Below, piece by piece: positions 29,698 through 38,261 of a DNA stretch of 64,000 nucleotides; position 1 is the stretch's first letter, and each line of letters opens with the position of its first letter. The stretch covers positions 186,001 through 250,000 of the forward strand of contig NZ_CP011504.1 in the NCBI RefSeq assembly GCF_001028665.1, in the 5' to 3' direction. Position numbers and translations under genes: made by a program. A model generated the notes under the pieces. It searched no databases. It saw only the letters and a list, made by a program, of their open reading frames with translations, and had not been told where the DNA came from. Origin of the DNA: Burkholderia pyrrocinia (GTDB taxonomy: Bacteria; Pseudomonadota; Gammaproteobacteria; Burkholderiales; Burkholderiaceae).

Positions 29698-31224
29698 TTA
29701 CTGAAACGCCACTTCCGCAAAGCTCCGCAGCTTCCGGCTATGCAGCTTGTCGAGCCCGTTCGTGCGCAGGATCTCCATCGCCTTCACGCCGATCTGCAGG
29801 TGCTGGTCGACCTGCCCGCGATAAAACGTGTCGGCCATGCCCGGCAGCTTCAGCTCGCCGTGCAGCGGCTTGTCCGACACGCACAGCAGCGTGCCGTACG
29901 GCACGCGGAAGCGGAAGCCGTTCGCGGCGATCGTCGCGCTTTCCATGTCGAGCGCGATCGCGCGGCTCTGCGACAGCCGCTGCACGGGCTCGCGATGGTC
30001 GCGCAACTCCCAGTTGCGGTTGTCGACGCTCGCGACCGTGCCCGTGCGCATCACGCGCTTCAGTTCGACGCCTTCGAGCCGCGTGACGTCGGCCACCGCG
30101 CGCTCGAGCGCGAGCTGCACTTCGGCGAGCGCCGGAATCGGCACCCACAGCGGCAGGTCGGCGTCGAGCACGTGATCCTCGCGCACGTAACCGTGCGCCA
30201 GCACGTAGTCGCCGAGGCGCTGCGTGTTGCGCAGCCCCGCGCAGTGACCGAGCATCACCCATGCGTGCGGACGCAGCACCGCGATGTGGTCGGTGATCGT
30301 CTTCGCGTTCGACGGGCCGACGCCGATGTTGACCATCGTGATCCCGCTGCCGTCCGCGCGCTTCAGGTGATACGCGGGCATCTGCGGCAGGCGCGGCGGC
30401 GCGGAGCCCTCGGCCGGCTCGCTGCCGAGGTTCGCGTTGTACGTGACGACATCGCCCGGCTCGACGAACGAACTGTACTGGCTGCGGTACGCGCGCACCT
30501 CGGGATCGGTGCTTTCCGTCATCATCATGCGGCCGAGCTTCACGAACTCGTCGATGTAGAACTGGTAGTTCGTGTAGAGCACGTAGTTCTGGAAATGCGT
30601 GGGCGACGTCGCCGTGTAGTGACGCAGCCGGTGCAGCGAGAAGTCGACGCGCGCGGCCGTGAACAGCGCGAGCGGATGCGGCTCGCCCGGTGCCGGTTCG
30701 AACGTGCCGTTGACGATGCGGTCGTCGAGATACGACAGGTCGGGCGTGTCGAAGATGTCGCGCATCGCGAGCAGGCGGTCGCGGTCGAGCTCGCCTTCGA
30801 GATGGATGCCTTCCGGAAACGCAAAATGGATCGGAATCGGCTGCGACGACACGCCGATCTCGATCTTGACATGGTGGTTCTTCGACAGCAGGCGCAGTTG
30901 CTCGCGATAGTAGTTCGCGAAGAGATCGGGGCGCGTGACCGTCGTCTCGAACACGCCGGGGCCGGCGACGAAGCCGTACGAGCGGCGCGAATCGACGTGC
31001 GTGTTGACGTCGGTGCGGATCCGCACGAACGGGTAGCACGCGCGCACGTGCTCGATAATCGGTTCGTGGCGGCGATACCGCGCGAATGCGTCGCGCAGGA
31101 AACCCGTATTCGTGTCGTAAATGGCGGACAGCCGCCCGACGGCGGCGATCGGATCGTCGAAAGCCTCGACCGACGGGCTTTCGGGCGTCAGCACACGGTG
31201 CCGGCGGCTCAAATCGTTCTTCAT
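29698..31224 (-). CDS. amn: AMP nucleosidase
   Basis: The 508-residue enzyme hydrolyses AMP to adenine and ribose-5-phosphate, controlling adenylate levels. The N-terminal Amn-specific domain (AVGRLSAIYDTNTGFLRDAF, YPFVRIRTD) precedes a nucleoside-phosphorylase-like catalytic domain (TMVNIGVGPSNAKTITDHIA, PHAWVMLGHCAGLRNTQRLG, ALDMESATIAANGFRFRVPY, CVSDKPLHGELKLPG). An AGGTGA site precedes the ATG at 31224; the frame runs further upstream into unrelated sequence, which I excluded. Confidence 0.96.
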   Translation of the reverse strand: MKNDLSRRHRVLTPESPSVEAFDDPIAAVGRLSAIYDTNTGFLRDAFARYRRHEPIIEHVRACYPFVRIRTDVNTHVDSRRSYGFVAGPGVFETTVTRPDLFANYYREQLRLLSKNHHVKIEIGVSSQPIPIHFAFPEGIHLEGELDRDRLLAMRDIFDTPDLSYLDDRIVNGTFEPAPGEPHPLALFTAARVDFSLHRLRHYTATSPTHFQNYVLYTNYQFYIDEFVKLGRMMMTESTDPEVRAYRSQYSSFVEPGDVVTYNANLGSEPAEGSAPPRLPQMPAYHLKRADGSGITMVNIGVGPSNAKTITDHIAVLRPHAWVMLGHCAGLRNTQRLGDYVLAHGYVREDHVLDADLPLWVPIPALAEVQLALERAVADVTRLEGVELKRVMRTGTVASVDNRNWELRDHREPVQRLSQSRAIALDMESATIAANGFRFRVPYGTLLCVSDKPLHGELKLPGMADTFYRGQVDQHLQIGVKAMEILRTNGLDKLHSRKLRSFAEVAFQ

Positions 31225-31353
31225 TTGTATCACCTCGTCTGATCCGACGACATTACCACGGAACCCGGTCACTCTCATGGCCGCCCGTACGCACGCCAGG
31301 GCCGGATACCGCGCAGTATTTGCTAAAATCCGTGGGTTCACTGGAGACTCATC

Positions 31354-31749
31354 ATGAAGCCGCTCATTCTCGTCGCCGCTGCCGCCGCGTTTGCCGCCGC
31401 CAGCGTCGCTTACGCCGCCGGCACCACGCCTGACGCCGACGCGCAGGCCCGGGCCGAGGCCAACGAAGCCGCCGGCCTGCCCGATCTCCGCAAAATCAAC
31501 CGGCCGGGTGCCGAAGTCACGTCGAAAGTCGACTTCGCCGACATTCGCCGCACGCCGAGCTTCCATGAAAAGAGCAAGAACGGCACCGAGGTCACCGAAT
31601 ACCGCGACCGTGGCAAGCCGGTCGAGATCGACGTGAAGTCGAACTTCGGCACGCGCTACCAGATGAGCTCGACGCCCGACACGTCGCCGAAGCCGCACGA
31701 CGCGGGCGTCCCGATCACGCGCCTGCCGTCGCTGAACCTGCGCTACTGA
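31354..31749 (+). CDS. Secreted protein, probable DUF2782 family
   Basis: The 131-residue product has a signal peptide (LILVAAAAAFAAASVAYA) followed by a small domain ending EVTEYRDRGKPVEIDVKSNFGTRYQM. A DUF2782 gene next to the homoserine kinase thrB and close to polA is the arrangement I know from pseudomonads, and the tyrosine/basic core here fits that family. The family assignment rests on context plus partial similarity, not an alignment. GGAG precedes the ATG. It is 100 bases upstream of thrB on the same strand and probably shares its transcript. Confidence 0.7.
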   Translation: MKPLILVAAAAAFAAASVAYAAGTTPDADAQARAEANEAAGLPDLRKINRPGAEVTSKVDFADIRRTPSFHEKSKNGTEVTEYRDRGKPVEIDVKSNFGTRYQMSSTPDTSPKPHDAGVPITRLPSLNLRY

Positions 31750-31849
31750 TTCCGTCGCGCCGCGTCGATCGCGGCGCGCCGCCCCCCCTTCACCTGCTGT
31801 CGCGACGCACGCCGCCCGCGTGCCGACACCCTGACCTGACGCATCCCGC

Positions 31850-32848
31850 ATGGCCGTTTTCACTGCTGTTTCCGACTCCGATCTCGCGCAATGGATGCGC
31901 CACTACGAACTGGGCGACGTGCTTGCGTTCCGCGGCATTCCGTCCGGTATCGAAAACAGCAATTTCTTCCTGACGACGACGCGCGGCGAGTACGTCCTCA
32001 CGATCTTCGAAAAGCTGACGGCGCAACAGTTGCCGTTCTACCTCGACCTGATGCGCCACCTGGCCGGCCACGGCGTGCCGGTGCCGGATCCGATCCCGCG
32101 CGACGACGGCGCGCTGTTCGGCGAGCTGCACGGCAAGCCGGCCGCGATCGTCACGAAGCTCGACGGCGCGGCCGAACTCGCGCCGGGGGTCGAACACTGC
32201 ATCGAGGTCGGGCAGATGCTTGCGCGCCTGCACCTCGCAGGGCGCGATTACCCGCGCAACCAGCCGAACCTGCGCAGCCTGCCGTGGTGGCAGGAGAACG
32301 TGCCGGCGATCGTGCCGTTCATCACGGACGCGCAACGCACGCTGCTCGAAGGCGAGCTCGCGCACCAGGCGGCCTTCTTCGCGTCGGCCGACTACGCGGC
32401 GCTGCCGGCCGGGCCGTGCCATTGCGACCTGTTCCGCGACAACGTGCTGTTCGCGCACGCGGCGCCGGGCACCGGCCGCGACGTGCGGCTCGGCGGCTTC
32501 TTCGACTTCTATTTCGCCGGATGCGACAAGTGGCTGTTCGACGTCGCGGTGACCGTCAACGACTGGTGCGTCGACCTCGCGACCGGCGTGCTCGACGTCG
32601 CGCGCGCCGATGCGCTGTTGCGCGCGTACCAGACCGTGCGGCCGTTCACGGCCGAGGAACGCCGCCACTGGAGCGACATGCTGCGCGCGGGCGCGTACCG
32701 CTTCTGGGTGTCGCGCCTGTACGACTTCTACCTGCCGCGCGCGGCCGAGATGCTCAAGCCGCACGACCCTGGCCATTTCGAACGTATCCTGCGCGAGCGT
32801 ATCGCGCATACGCCCGCGCTTCCCGAGATCCAAACCGCATGCAACTGA
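31850..32848 (+). CDS. thrB: Homoserine kinase (type II, APH fold)
   Basis: The 332-residue kinase phosphorylates homoserine in threonine biosynthesis. It is the aminoglycoside-phosphotransferase-fold form: the N-terminus has the [20 protein letters not shown] nucleotide-binding strands. The catalytic loop is [13 protein letters not shown] (Asp base, Asn metal ligand), and the DFG-like metal segment is [17 protein letters not shown]. Its last codons overlap the next gene by 10 bases, indicating coupling. Confidence 0.95.
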   Translation: MAVFTAVSDSDLAQWMRHYELGDVLAFRGIPSGIENSNFFLTTTRGEYVLTIFEKLTAQQLPFYLDLMRHLAGHGVPVPDPIPRDDGALFGELHGKPAAIVTKLDGAAELAPGVEHCIEVGQMLARLHLAGRDYPRNQPNLRSLPWWQENVPAIVPFITDAQRTLLEGELAHQAAFFASADYAALPAGPCHCDLFRDNVLFAHAAPGTGRDVRLGGFFDFYFAGCDKWLFDVAVTVNDWCVDLATGVLDVARADALLRAYQTVRPFTAEERRHWSDMLRAGAYRFWVSRLYDFYLPRAAEMLKPHDPGHFERILRERIAHTPALPEIQTACN

Positions 32849-33651
32849 TCGAAGTGCCCGCGAAAACGGGCTATGTCTGGTTCCGTCAAGGCGTCTGGCT
32901 GTTCCGCCGGAACCCGCTCGCGTTCATCACTCTGTTCTTCACGTACCTGCTGGCGATCACGCTGGTGTCGATGGTGCCCGTGATCGGCTCGGCGCTGCCG
33001 CTGGTGCTCATTCCCGGCATCGCGGTCGGCTTCATGGCCGCGTGCCGCGACACGGTGGCCGGCAAGCCGGTGATGCCGACGATCCTGATCGACGGCTTCC
33101 GCTCGTACGGCACCGTCGCGACCCAGCGGCTGCTCGTGCTCGGCGTGATCTATGTCGCGTCGATGGTGCTCGTGTTCGCCGCTTCGTCGTTCGTGGACGG
33201 CGGTGCGCTGTTCCACGTGATGATGGGCGCGGCCGACGAAGCGAGCGCGACGCCGGAAACGCTCGCCGCGCAAGGCACGTTCGGTGCGCTGATGTTCGCG
33301 ACGCTGCTGTATCTGCCGATCGCGATGCTGTTCTGGTTCGCGCCAGTGCTCGTCGCATGGCATGACGTCCCGCCCGCGAAGGCGCTGTTCTTCAGCGTCG
33401 TGAGCTGCTGGCGCAATCGCGGCGCGTTCGTCGTGTACGGCGTGCTGTGGTTCGGCGTCGCGATCGGCACGTCGCTCGCGCTGTCGCTGCTGCTGCAGGC
33501 GCTCGGCGCCGGCGCCTATGCGCTGACGATCATGATGCCGGTGACGATCATCATCGTCACGATGCTGTACTGCTCGTTCTACGCGACCTATCGCGGCTGC
33601 TTCGGCGTCCAGGAGCCGGGCGCGCCGACGACCACCACGTCGGGCCGCTGA
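32839..33651 (+). CDS. Integral membrane protein (BPSS1780-like family)
   Basis: The 270-residue inner-membrane protein begins [20 protein letters not shown]. It has at least five or six hydrophobic segments (for example [56 protein letters not shown]). It matches a conserved beta-proteobacterial family of unknown function that sits next to thrB. It overlaps the thrB stop by 10 bases (ATG 32839; thrB TGA 32846-32848). No transport or enzyme signature is visible. Confidence 0.8.
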   Translation: MQLIEVPAKTGYVWFRQGVWLFRRNPLAFITLFFTYLLAITLVSMVPVIGSALPLVLIPGIAVGFMAACRDTVAGKPVMPTILIDGFRSYGTVATQRLLVLGVIYVASMVLVFAASSFVDGGALFHVMMGAADEASATPETLAAQGTFGALMFATLLYLPIAMLFWFAPVLVAWHDVPPAKALFFSVVSCWRNRGAFVVYGVLWFGVAIGTSLALSLLLQALGAGAYALTIMMPVTIIIVTMLYCSFYATYRGCFGVQEPGAPTTTTSGR

Positions 33652-33807
33652 AGCCCGCCGCGGCCGGCGCGCGTCGCCGGCCGTCACACTGTTCCCCGCG
33701 CCGGGCTACGCCCCGGCGCTCCCCCTGTCACGCACCGCTCCGCGCATCCTCCGCCCGCTGCCCCTGGCCGGGCGCCCCTGTTCAACCGAATCTTTTGCGC
33801 GCAAAAT

Positions 33808-33823
33808 AATTTGCGTACAAATT
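33808..33823 (+). promoter_or_regulatory. Candidate OhrR operator upstream of ohrR
   Basis: AATTTG-CGTA-CAAATT is a perfect 6-bp inverted repeat 30 bases before the ohrR start. A closely related site lies before ohr at 34360-34375, with 11-12 of 16 positions shared. This is what an autoregulated OhrR regulon should show. Confidence 0.65.
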
Positions 33824-33852
33824 GTTCGCGCGTCCGCCGCGCCTCCTGAATC

Positions 33853-34305
33853 ATGGACCGCCCACCCCCGCTGCCCCAGACACTCGACGAGCAACTGTGC
33901 TTCGCGCTCTACTCGACTTCGCATGCGATGACGAAGGCGTACAAGCCGCTGCTCGACAAGCTGTCGCTGACCTATCCCCAATATCTCGCGATGCTCGTGC
34001 TGTGGGAGCGTGACGACATCGCGGTGAAGGACATCGCCGCGCGGCTCGACCTCGACCCGGCCACGGTCACGCCGCTGCTCAAGCGGCTGGAAGCGCTCGG
34101 CTACGTCGAGCGCGTGCGCAGTGCGGCCGACGAACGCGTCGTGAACGTGCGCGTGACGCCGGAAGGCCGGGCGCTGAAGGATCCCGCGCGCTCGGTGCCC
34201 ACCGATCTTTTCTGCGCGATGCAACAAACGCCCGAGTTCCTGATCAGGCTGCGCGCCGATCTCCAGCAGTTGCGCGACGCGCTGTCGGCCGCCAACGAAC
34301 GCTGA
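33853..34305 (+). CDS. ohrR: MarR-family organic hydroperoxide sensor OhrR
   Basis: The 150-residue winged-helix repressor has the OhrR sensing cysteine, Cys16, in QLCFALYSTSHAMTKAYKPL. A second cysteine, Cys121, in DLFCAMQQ is consistent with the two-cysteine subclass. The winged helix spans about 45-105 (IAARLDLDPATVTPLLKRLE, RSAADERVVNVRVTPEG). Oxidation of Cys16 by organic peroxides releases the repressor from DNA. The target ohr lies just downstream, and matching palindromes precede both genes. Confidence 0.93.
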   Translation: MDRPPPLPQTLDEQLCFALYSTSHAMTKAYKPLLDKLSLTYPQYLAMLVLWERDDIAVKDIAARLDLDPATVTPLLKRLEALGYVERVRSAADERVVNVRVTPEGRALKDPARSVPTDLFCAMQQTPEFLIRLRADLQQLRDALSAANER

Positions 34306-34327
34306 CGAGCCGAGCATCGGCCAACCG

Positions 34328-34348
34328 ACCCGGCACGGCCGGGTTTTT
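34328..34348 (+). terminator. Terminator between ohrR and ohr
   Basis: ACCCGG-CACGG-CCGGGT followed by TTTTCTT. It indicates that ohrR and ohr are separate transcripts. Confidence 0.75.
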
Positions 34349-34359
34349 CTTCAAAATTT

Positions 34360-34375
34360 CATTTGCACACTAATG
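34360..34375 (+). promoter_or_regulatory. Candidate OhrR operator upstream of ohr
   Basis: CATTTGCACACTAATG keeps the outer CATTxG/CxAATG symmetry and aligns with the perfect palindrome before ohrR. It lies in an AT-rich stretch about 90 bases before ohr, where the promoter should be. Confidence 0.6.
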
Positions 34376-34461
34376 ATTTGTGTTCTATATTTTCTTCGTG
34401 GCCGGCGACACTCCATTCGACCGGGCCGCTTTTCTCCCCTTTTCCCGACAGGAGCTGCACG

Positions 34462-34881
34462 ATGAACATTCTGTACAAGACCAGCGCCACGAGCACGGGC
34501 GGCCGCGATGGCCGCGCGGTTTCCGCAGACAACAAGCTGGAAGTGAAGCTGGCCGCGCCGCGCGAACTCGGCGGCACGGGCGCGGAAGGCACGAATCCGG
34601 AGCAGTTGTTTGCCGCAGGTTACTCGGCCTGCTTCCTGAGCGCGATGAAATTCGTCGCCGGCCAGAACAAGCAGGCGCTGCCGGCCGATACGCAGGTCAC
34701 GGCGGAAGTGGGCATCGGCCCGAACGACGCAGGCGGCTTCGGGCTCGACATCGAACTGCGCGTATCGCTGCCGGGGCTCGACAAGGCCGACGCGCAGGCG
34801 CTGGTCGACAAGGCGCACCACGTGTGCCCGTATTCGAACGCAACGCGCAACAACGTGCCGGTGCGTCTGACGGTCGTCTGA
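34462..34881 (+). CDS. ohr: Organic hydroperoxide resistance protein (peroxidase)
   Basis: The 139-residue OsmC/Ohr-fold peroxidase reduces organic hydroperoxides. The two redox cysteines are present: Cys57 in AAGYSACFLSAMKF and Cys122 in KAHHVCPYSNATRNN. The catalytic Arg/Glu neighbourhood is in GRAVSADNKLEVKLAAPREL. An ACAGGAG ribosome-binding site precedes ATG 34462. OhrR encoded immediately upstream is the expected repressor. Confidence 0.96.
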   Translation: MNILYKTSATSTGGRDGRAVSADNKLEVKLAAPRELGGTGAEGTNPEQLFAAGYSACFLSAMKFVAGQNKQALPADTQVTAEVGIGPNDAGGFGLDIELRVSLPGLDKADAQALVDKAHHVCPYSNATRNNVPVRLTVV

Positions 34882-34901
34882 CGCGGCACAGCGCGACGAA
34901 T

Positions 34902-34945
34902 GCAAAAAGGGCGCGTGCGGCTTCTTGCCGCACGCGCCCTTTTGC
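34902..34945. terminator. Bidirectional terminator after ohr
   Basis: GCAAAAAGGGCGCGTGCGGC pairs with GCCGCACGCGCCCTTTTGC over a 5-base loop, serving ohr and the convergent DUF3563 gene. Confidence 0.9.
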
Positions 34946-34988
34946 GTGACTCGCCGGAACGGCGGGCCGGCTGGCCCGCCTGCGCTAC

Positions 34989-35165
34989 TTAGCGCGCACC
35001 GAACGAATACGGGCGGTTCATCGACGCTTCGCGATCGATCTTGCGCATACGGAATTCGAGATCGTAGATGTCGGTTGCTTCGGACAGGTACGCCTCGGCG
35101 CGCTCTTTACGGGCCGTTTCAGCGTTCTTGGTCAGCATCAGGAAGAGGTGGCTCAGCAGGTACAT
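34989..35165 (-). CDS. DUF3563-family micro-protein
   Basis: A 58-residue gene not evident from length-filtered calling. It reads MYLLSHLFLMLTKNAETARK, then ERAEAYLSEATDIYDLEFRM and RKIDREASMNRPYSFGAR to TAA at 34989. The AYLxxAxDIxDLExRMRxID core is the hallmark of the DUF3563 family, common and often multicopy in Burkholderia and of unknown function. Predicted structure is a short amphipathic N-terminal helix followed by a charged helix. Upstream lies a striking palindromic promoter (35194-35231). The 58-codon frame ends cleanly before the ohr terminator. Confidence 0.85.
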   Translation of the reverse strand: MYLLSHLFLMLTKNAETARKERAEAYLSEATDIYDLEFRMRKIDREASMNRPYSFGAR

Positions 35166-35193
35166 GTTCGATCTCGCAATCCAAAGGGTCTTT

Positions 35194-35231
35194 GACTAGG
35201 GTTTTCCCGAATTATAGGGAAAACCCTAGTC
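35194..35231 (-). promoter_or_regulatory. Palindrome with 15-bp perfect arms enclosing a TATAAT promoter element
   Basis: On the minus strand GACTAGGGTTTTCCC is followed by TATAATTC and then the exact inverse GGGAAAACCCTAGTC. The loop contains a perfect -10 hexamer (35211-35216), about 46 bases before the DUF3563 start. A protein bound here would cover the -10 and the transcription start. Alternatively the arms could form a cruciform. The hexamer expected for -35 (near 35233-35239) is not consensus, suggesting an activator or weak basal promoter. Confidence 0.75.
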
Positions 35232-35246
35232 TTTGGCCAGCGTCGA

Positions 35247-36356
35247 TCAAACGATGCGTCGTTCGGTCGCCACAGTGCGACGTTGTGCTTCGAAAAAGGC
35301 CCAGATCATCGCGCTCGCGTCGGGCCCGACGGCCGCATGAAACGGCACGGCTTCGTCGCCGCCTGCCCACGCGTGATCGAGCCCTTTCACATGGCAGAGC
35401 CGCACGACCGGTTCGCCGTCGCGGCAGACATCGGTGATCTGTACGCCCGCGCCGCGCGTCTCGACGCGTTCGCCGCCGCGCAGCGCGCCGCGGCTGTCGG
35501 CAAGCCCGTTCAGCCGCATGAACTGCACCGTCAGCTGGTCGGCATTCTTCGGCGCGACGACGTGATCGCCGTCGCCCTGGACGATCAGCGCGGGCATGCC
35601 CGGATACGTAGCGGCGTCGACCAGCGCATCGACGGCCGCGGCCGGGTTCTGCCGCACGCCGCGCCGCATCACGTCCATCGCGGTGATGCCGGAATTCGCC
35701 TCGCCGAGCGCGGGGCCCGAGTGCAGCGCAACCGCCGCGAAGCGGTCGGGATGGTGCAGTGCAAGAAGCGACGCGAGGCCCGCACCGGCCGACAGCCCCG
35801 CGACATAAACGCGCGACGCATCGAAACCGTGTTCGTCGACGACCGCGTCGACCAGCGACGCAACCGCGTTCGCCTCGCCGCGGCCCGCGCGGTCGGTGTC
35901 TTCATACCAGTGCCAGCAGCCGTGCGCGTGCGCGCGCAGCGACTGTTCCGGATACAGCACCGCAAAGCCGTGCTTGTCGGCCAGCAGGTTCATCCGCGTG
36001 CCCTGCACGAATTCGTCGACGGACTGCTGGCAGCCGTGCAGCATCACGACGAGCGGCATCGCGCCGCGCCGGCGGCCGGGCGGCACGTAGAGGCCGTACG
36101 CGAGATTCTGGACGAGGCGCCCGAGCGCGGGCGCCATCGGGTGTTCACCGCGCGTCCACTCGCCCGCCGCCCACGCGGCTGCGCGCGGACGCACGCGCGA
36201 TTCGCGCGGCGGGGACAGATCGGATACGGCGGGAGACGCGGCGGCCTCGAGTGCGTCGCGGGTGATGCGCTGCGCATCGCGCGCCGCGCGCTTGGCGGCC
36301 GGAGACAACATGCGTTTCATGCCGCCCAGCCACACTTTGGTCAGACTTTTGGTCAT
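35247..36356 (-). CDS. PHB depolymerase-family esterase
   Basis: The 369-residue alpha/beta hydrolase belongs to the LpqC / PHB-depolymerase esterase family. The oxyanion strand is PLVVMLHGCQQSVDEF, and the nucleophile elbow is VYVAGLSAGAGLASLLA with Ser in GLSAG. The acid is in PALIVQGDGDHVV and the His in VKGLDHAWAGGD. The N-terminus has a basic stretch (AAKRAARDAQRITRDA) rather than a classical signal peptide. Substrates may be short-chain polyhydroxybutyrate or other esters. Its start is about 260 bases from the PAP2 gene, transcribed divergently. Confidence 0.88.
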   Translation of the reverse strand: MTKSLTKVWLGGMKRMLSPAAKRAARDAQRITRDALEAAASPAVSDLSPPRESRVRPRAAAWAAGEWTRGEHPMAPALGRLVQNLAYGLYVPPGRRRGAMPLVVMLHGCQQSVDEFVQGTRMNLLADKHGFAVLYPEQSLRAHAHGCWHWYEDTDRAGRGEANAVASLVDAVVDEHGFDASRVYVAGLSAGAGLASLLALHHPDRFAAVALHSGPALGEANSGITAMDVMRRGVRQNPAAAVDALVDAATYPGMPALIVQGDGDHVVAPKNADQLTVQFMRLNGLADSRGALRGGERVETRGAGVQITDVCRDGEPVVRLCHVKGLDHAWAGGDEAVPFHAAVGPDASAMIWAFFEAQRRTVATERRIV

Positions 36357-36615
36357 CGATCGGGCTCGCTGTCAGGAAAAATAGGGGCGCCATGAGGGCG
36401 CCGCAACGGATGCATCGTTCGACTTTGTGCAATGCACCATAACATTGTTTCTGGGATTTTTCCTGCGCGTGGATAGTTCCCGGCGGCGCAAAAAACGGGG
36501 CTCGTGCGCACGCGGCGCTATACTGGAGTTTCGCCGCTTGTATCCGTTGTAGTCGTTCTTCCCGGCTCGCGCGTTGAATTAAGCATCCTCCCCGCCTTCG
36601 TTCGTCCCCTTCCCG

Positions 36616-37314
36616 ATGTTCGACCTGTCATCTCACCTGTGGATCATGATCACCGCGTTCGGCGGCGCCGGCCTGACCTTGCCGCTTGCGATCACGATCG
36701 CCGTCTGGCTCACGCTCGGCTACTCGTGGCAGCGTGCGACCGCGTGGCTCGGCGTGCTCGCCGCCGCGATCGGCGTGGTCGCGCTCACGAAGATCGCGTT
36801 CCTCGGCTGGGGCATCGGCATCCGCGCGTGGGATTTCACGGGCTTCAGCGGCCACGCGATGCTGTCGACGTCGGTCTATCCGGTCGCGATCTTCCTGATG
36901 CTGATCCGCACGCGCACGCCGGTGCGGATCGCCGGCATCGCGCTCGGGCTCGCAGCCGGCGTCGCGGTCGGCGTGTCGCGCGTCGCGCTCGACGCGCATT
37001 CGCCGTCCGAATCGATCACCGGCTGCATCGTCGGCGCGATCGCCGCGCTTGCGTTCATCGCCGGCTCGTGGCGCGCGGTGCCGCACCGCTGGTCGGTGCC
37101 CGCGGTCGTCGCGAGCCTCGCGATCGTCACCGTGGCGCTGCACGGCATCACGGTGCCGTCGCATCGCTGGGTCACCAAGGTTGCGCTGGAGCTGTCGGGC
37201 CACGAGCGCCCGTTCGTCCGCGCGCGCTGGAAGGCCAACCCGAACTACCATCCCGCGTCGCAGCCGTCGTCGCTGCAGCGCACCGAATCGTCGACGCACA
37301 CGCTGCACGCGTGA
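36616..37314 (+). CDS. PAP2-family membrane phosphatase
   Basis: The 232-residue integral membrane protein has about five hydrophobic segments. Phosphatidic-acid-phosphatase-2 signatures are GFSGHAML (central SGH) and SRVALDAHSPSESITG (SRx5H, with Glu where Asp is commonest). It would dephosphorylate a lipid phosphate such as undecaprenyl or phosphatidic acid on the periplasmic face. The first motif (KxxxxxxRP) is poorly conserved, which weakens the catalytic prediction. The C-terminal tail is hydrophilic. Confidence 0.8.
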   Translation: MFDLSSHLWIMITAFGGAGLTLPLAITIAVWLTLGYSWQRATAWLGVLAAAIGVVALTKIAFLGWGIGIRAWDFTGFSGHAMLSTSVYPVAIFLMLIRTRTPVRIAGIALGLAAGVAVGVSRVALDAHSPSESITGCIVGAIAALAFIAGSWRAVPHRWSVPAVVASLAIVTVALHGITVPSHRWVTKVALELSGHERPFVRARWKANPNYHPASQPSSLQRTESSTHTLHA

Positions 37315-37393
37315 CGGGCCGCCCGGCCGTCACGCCCGCCATTCTTCAGACCTGACCATTTCATGCGCACCGTCGCATGAGCGGTATGCCGAG

Positions 37394-37417
37394 CGTTATA
37401 ACCCGCCCTATATTACG
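37394..37417 (+). promoter_or_regulatory. ModE operator upstream of modA
   Basis: CGTTATAAC, CCGCC, CTATATTACG forms the imperfect inverted repeat with CGTTATA and TATxxxACG ends that defines ModE boxes; its spacing and arms match the E. coli modA operator as I know it. It lies 34 bases before modA, where binding would block transcription. The modE gene lies downstream in the same cluster. Confidence 0.8.
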
Positions 37418-37450
37418 ATTACGGTTTCCACCCATTACAACGAATCCACC

Positions 37451-38251
37451 ATGCGCTCGACCGTCCGTCCGCTTCGCCGCACCCTGCTCCGCCTGCTGCC
37501 GATCGCCACGCTTGCCGCCGCCGGTGTCGCGTTCAGCGCGCCCGCTTCCGCCGCCGACGAACTGGTCGTGTCGGCGGCCGCCAGCCTGACGAACGCGTTC
37601 AAGGCCGTCGGCGATGCGTACGAGAAGCAGCATCCGGACACCAAGGTGCTGTTCAACTTCGGCGCGTCGGACGTGCTGATGCAGCAGATCACCAAGGGCG
37701 CGCCGGCCGACGTGTTCGCATCGGCCGACCAGAAGGCAATGGATCGCGCGGCCGATGAAAAGGTGATCGTGCCCGGCACGCGCCGCGATTTCGCGGCGAA
37801 CTCGCTCGTGCTGATCGTGCCGGCGGACAGCCACGCGGCCGCGCCGACGTCGCTGAATGACCTGGCCGCGCCCGGCGTGAAGCGCATCGCGTACGGCGAC
37901 CCGGCATCGGTGCCGGTCGGCCGCTACACCGAAGGCGCGCTGCGCGCGGCCGGCGTGTGGGATGCCGTCAGCGCGAAGGGCGTGCTGGCCGCCAACGTGC
38001 GCCAGAGCCTCGACTACGTCGCGCGCGGCGAGGTCGACGCGGGCTTCGTGTTCGGCACCGACGCCGCGATCATGCCCGGCCGCGTGAAGGTCGCACTGAC
38101 GGTGCCGACGAAGACGGCCATCACCTATCCGATCGCCGTGGTCAAGGACAGCCGCCACGCCGCGCAGGCGCAGTCGTTCATCGACTTCGTCGCGTCGCCG
38201 CAGGGCCAGGCCGTGCTGTCGACGTTCGGCTTCAAGCCCGCGGGCAAGTGA
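37451..38251 (+). CDS. modA: Molybdate-binding periplasmic protein
   Basis: The 266-residue binding protein has a signal peptide (residues 1-34, ending APASAA). It then shows the ModA core LVVSAAASLTNAFKAVGDAY, FNFGASDVLMQQITKGAPAD, VFASADQKAMDRA and YGDPASVPVGRYTEGAL. It captures molybdate or tungstate for the ModBC importer. It is the first gene of modABC and is preceded by a ModE box. Confidence 0.95.
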   Translation: MRSTVRPLRRTLLRLLPIATLAAAGVAFSAPASAADELVVSAAASLTNAFKAVGDAYEKQHPDTKVLFNFGASDVLMQQITKGAPADVFASADQKAMDRAADEKVIVPGTRRDFAANSLVLIVPADSHAAAPTSLNDLAAPGVKRIAYGDPASVPVGRYTEGALRAAGVWDAVSAKGVLAANVRQSLDYVARGEVDAGFVFGTDAAIMPGRVKVALTVPTKTAITYPIAVVKDSRHAAQAQSFIDFVASPQGQAVLSTFGFKPAGK

Positions 38252-38261
38252 GCGTATCGCG

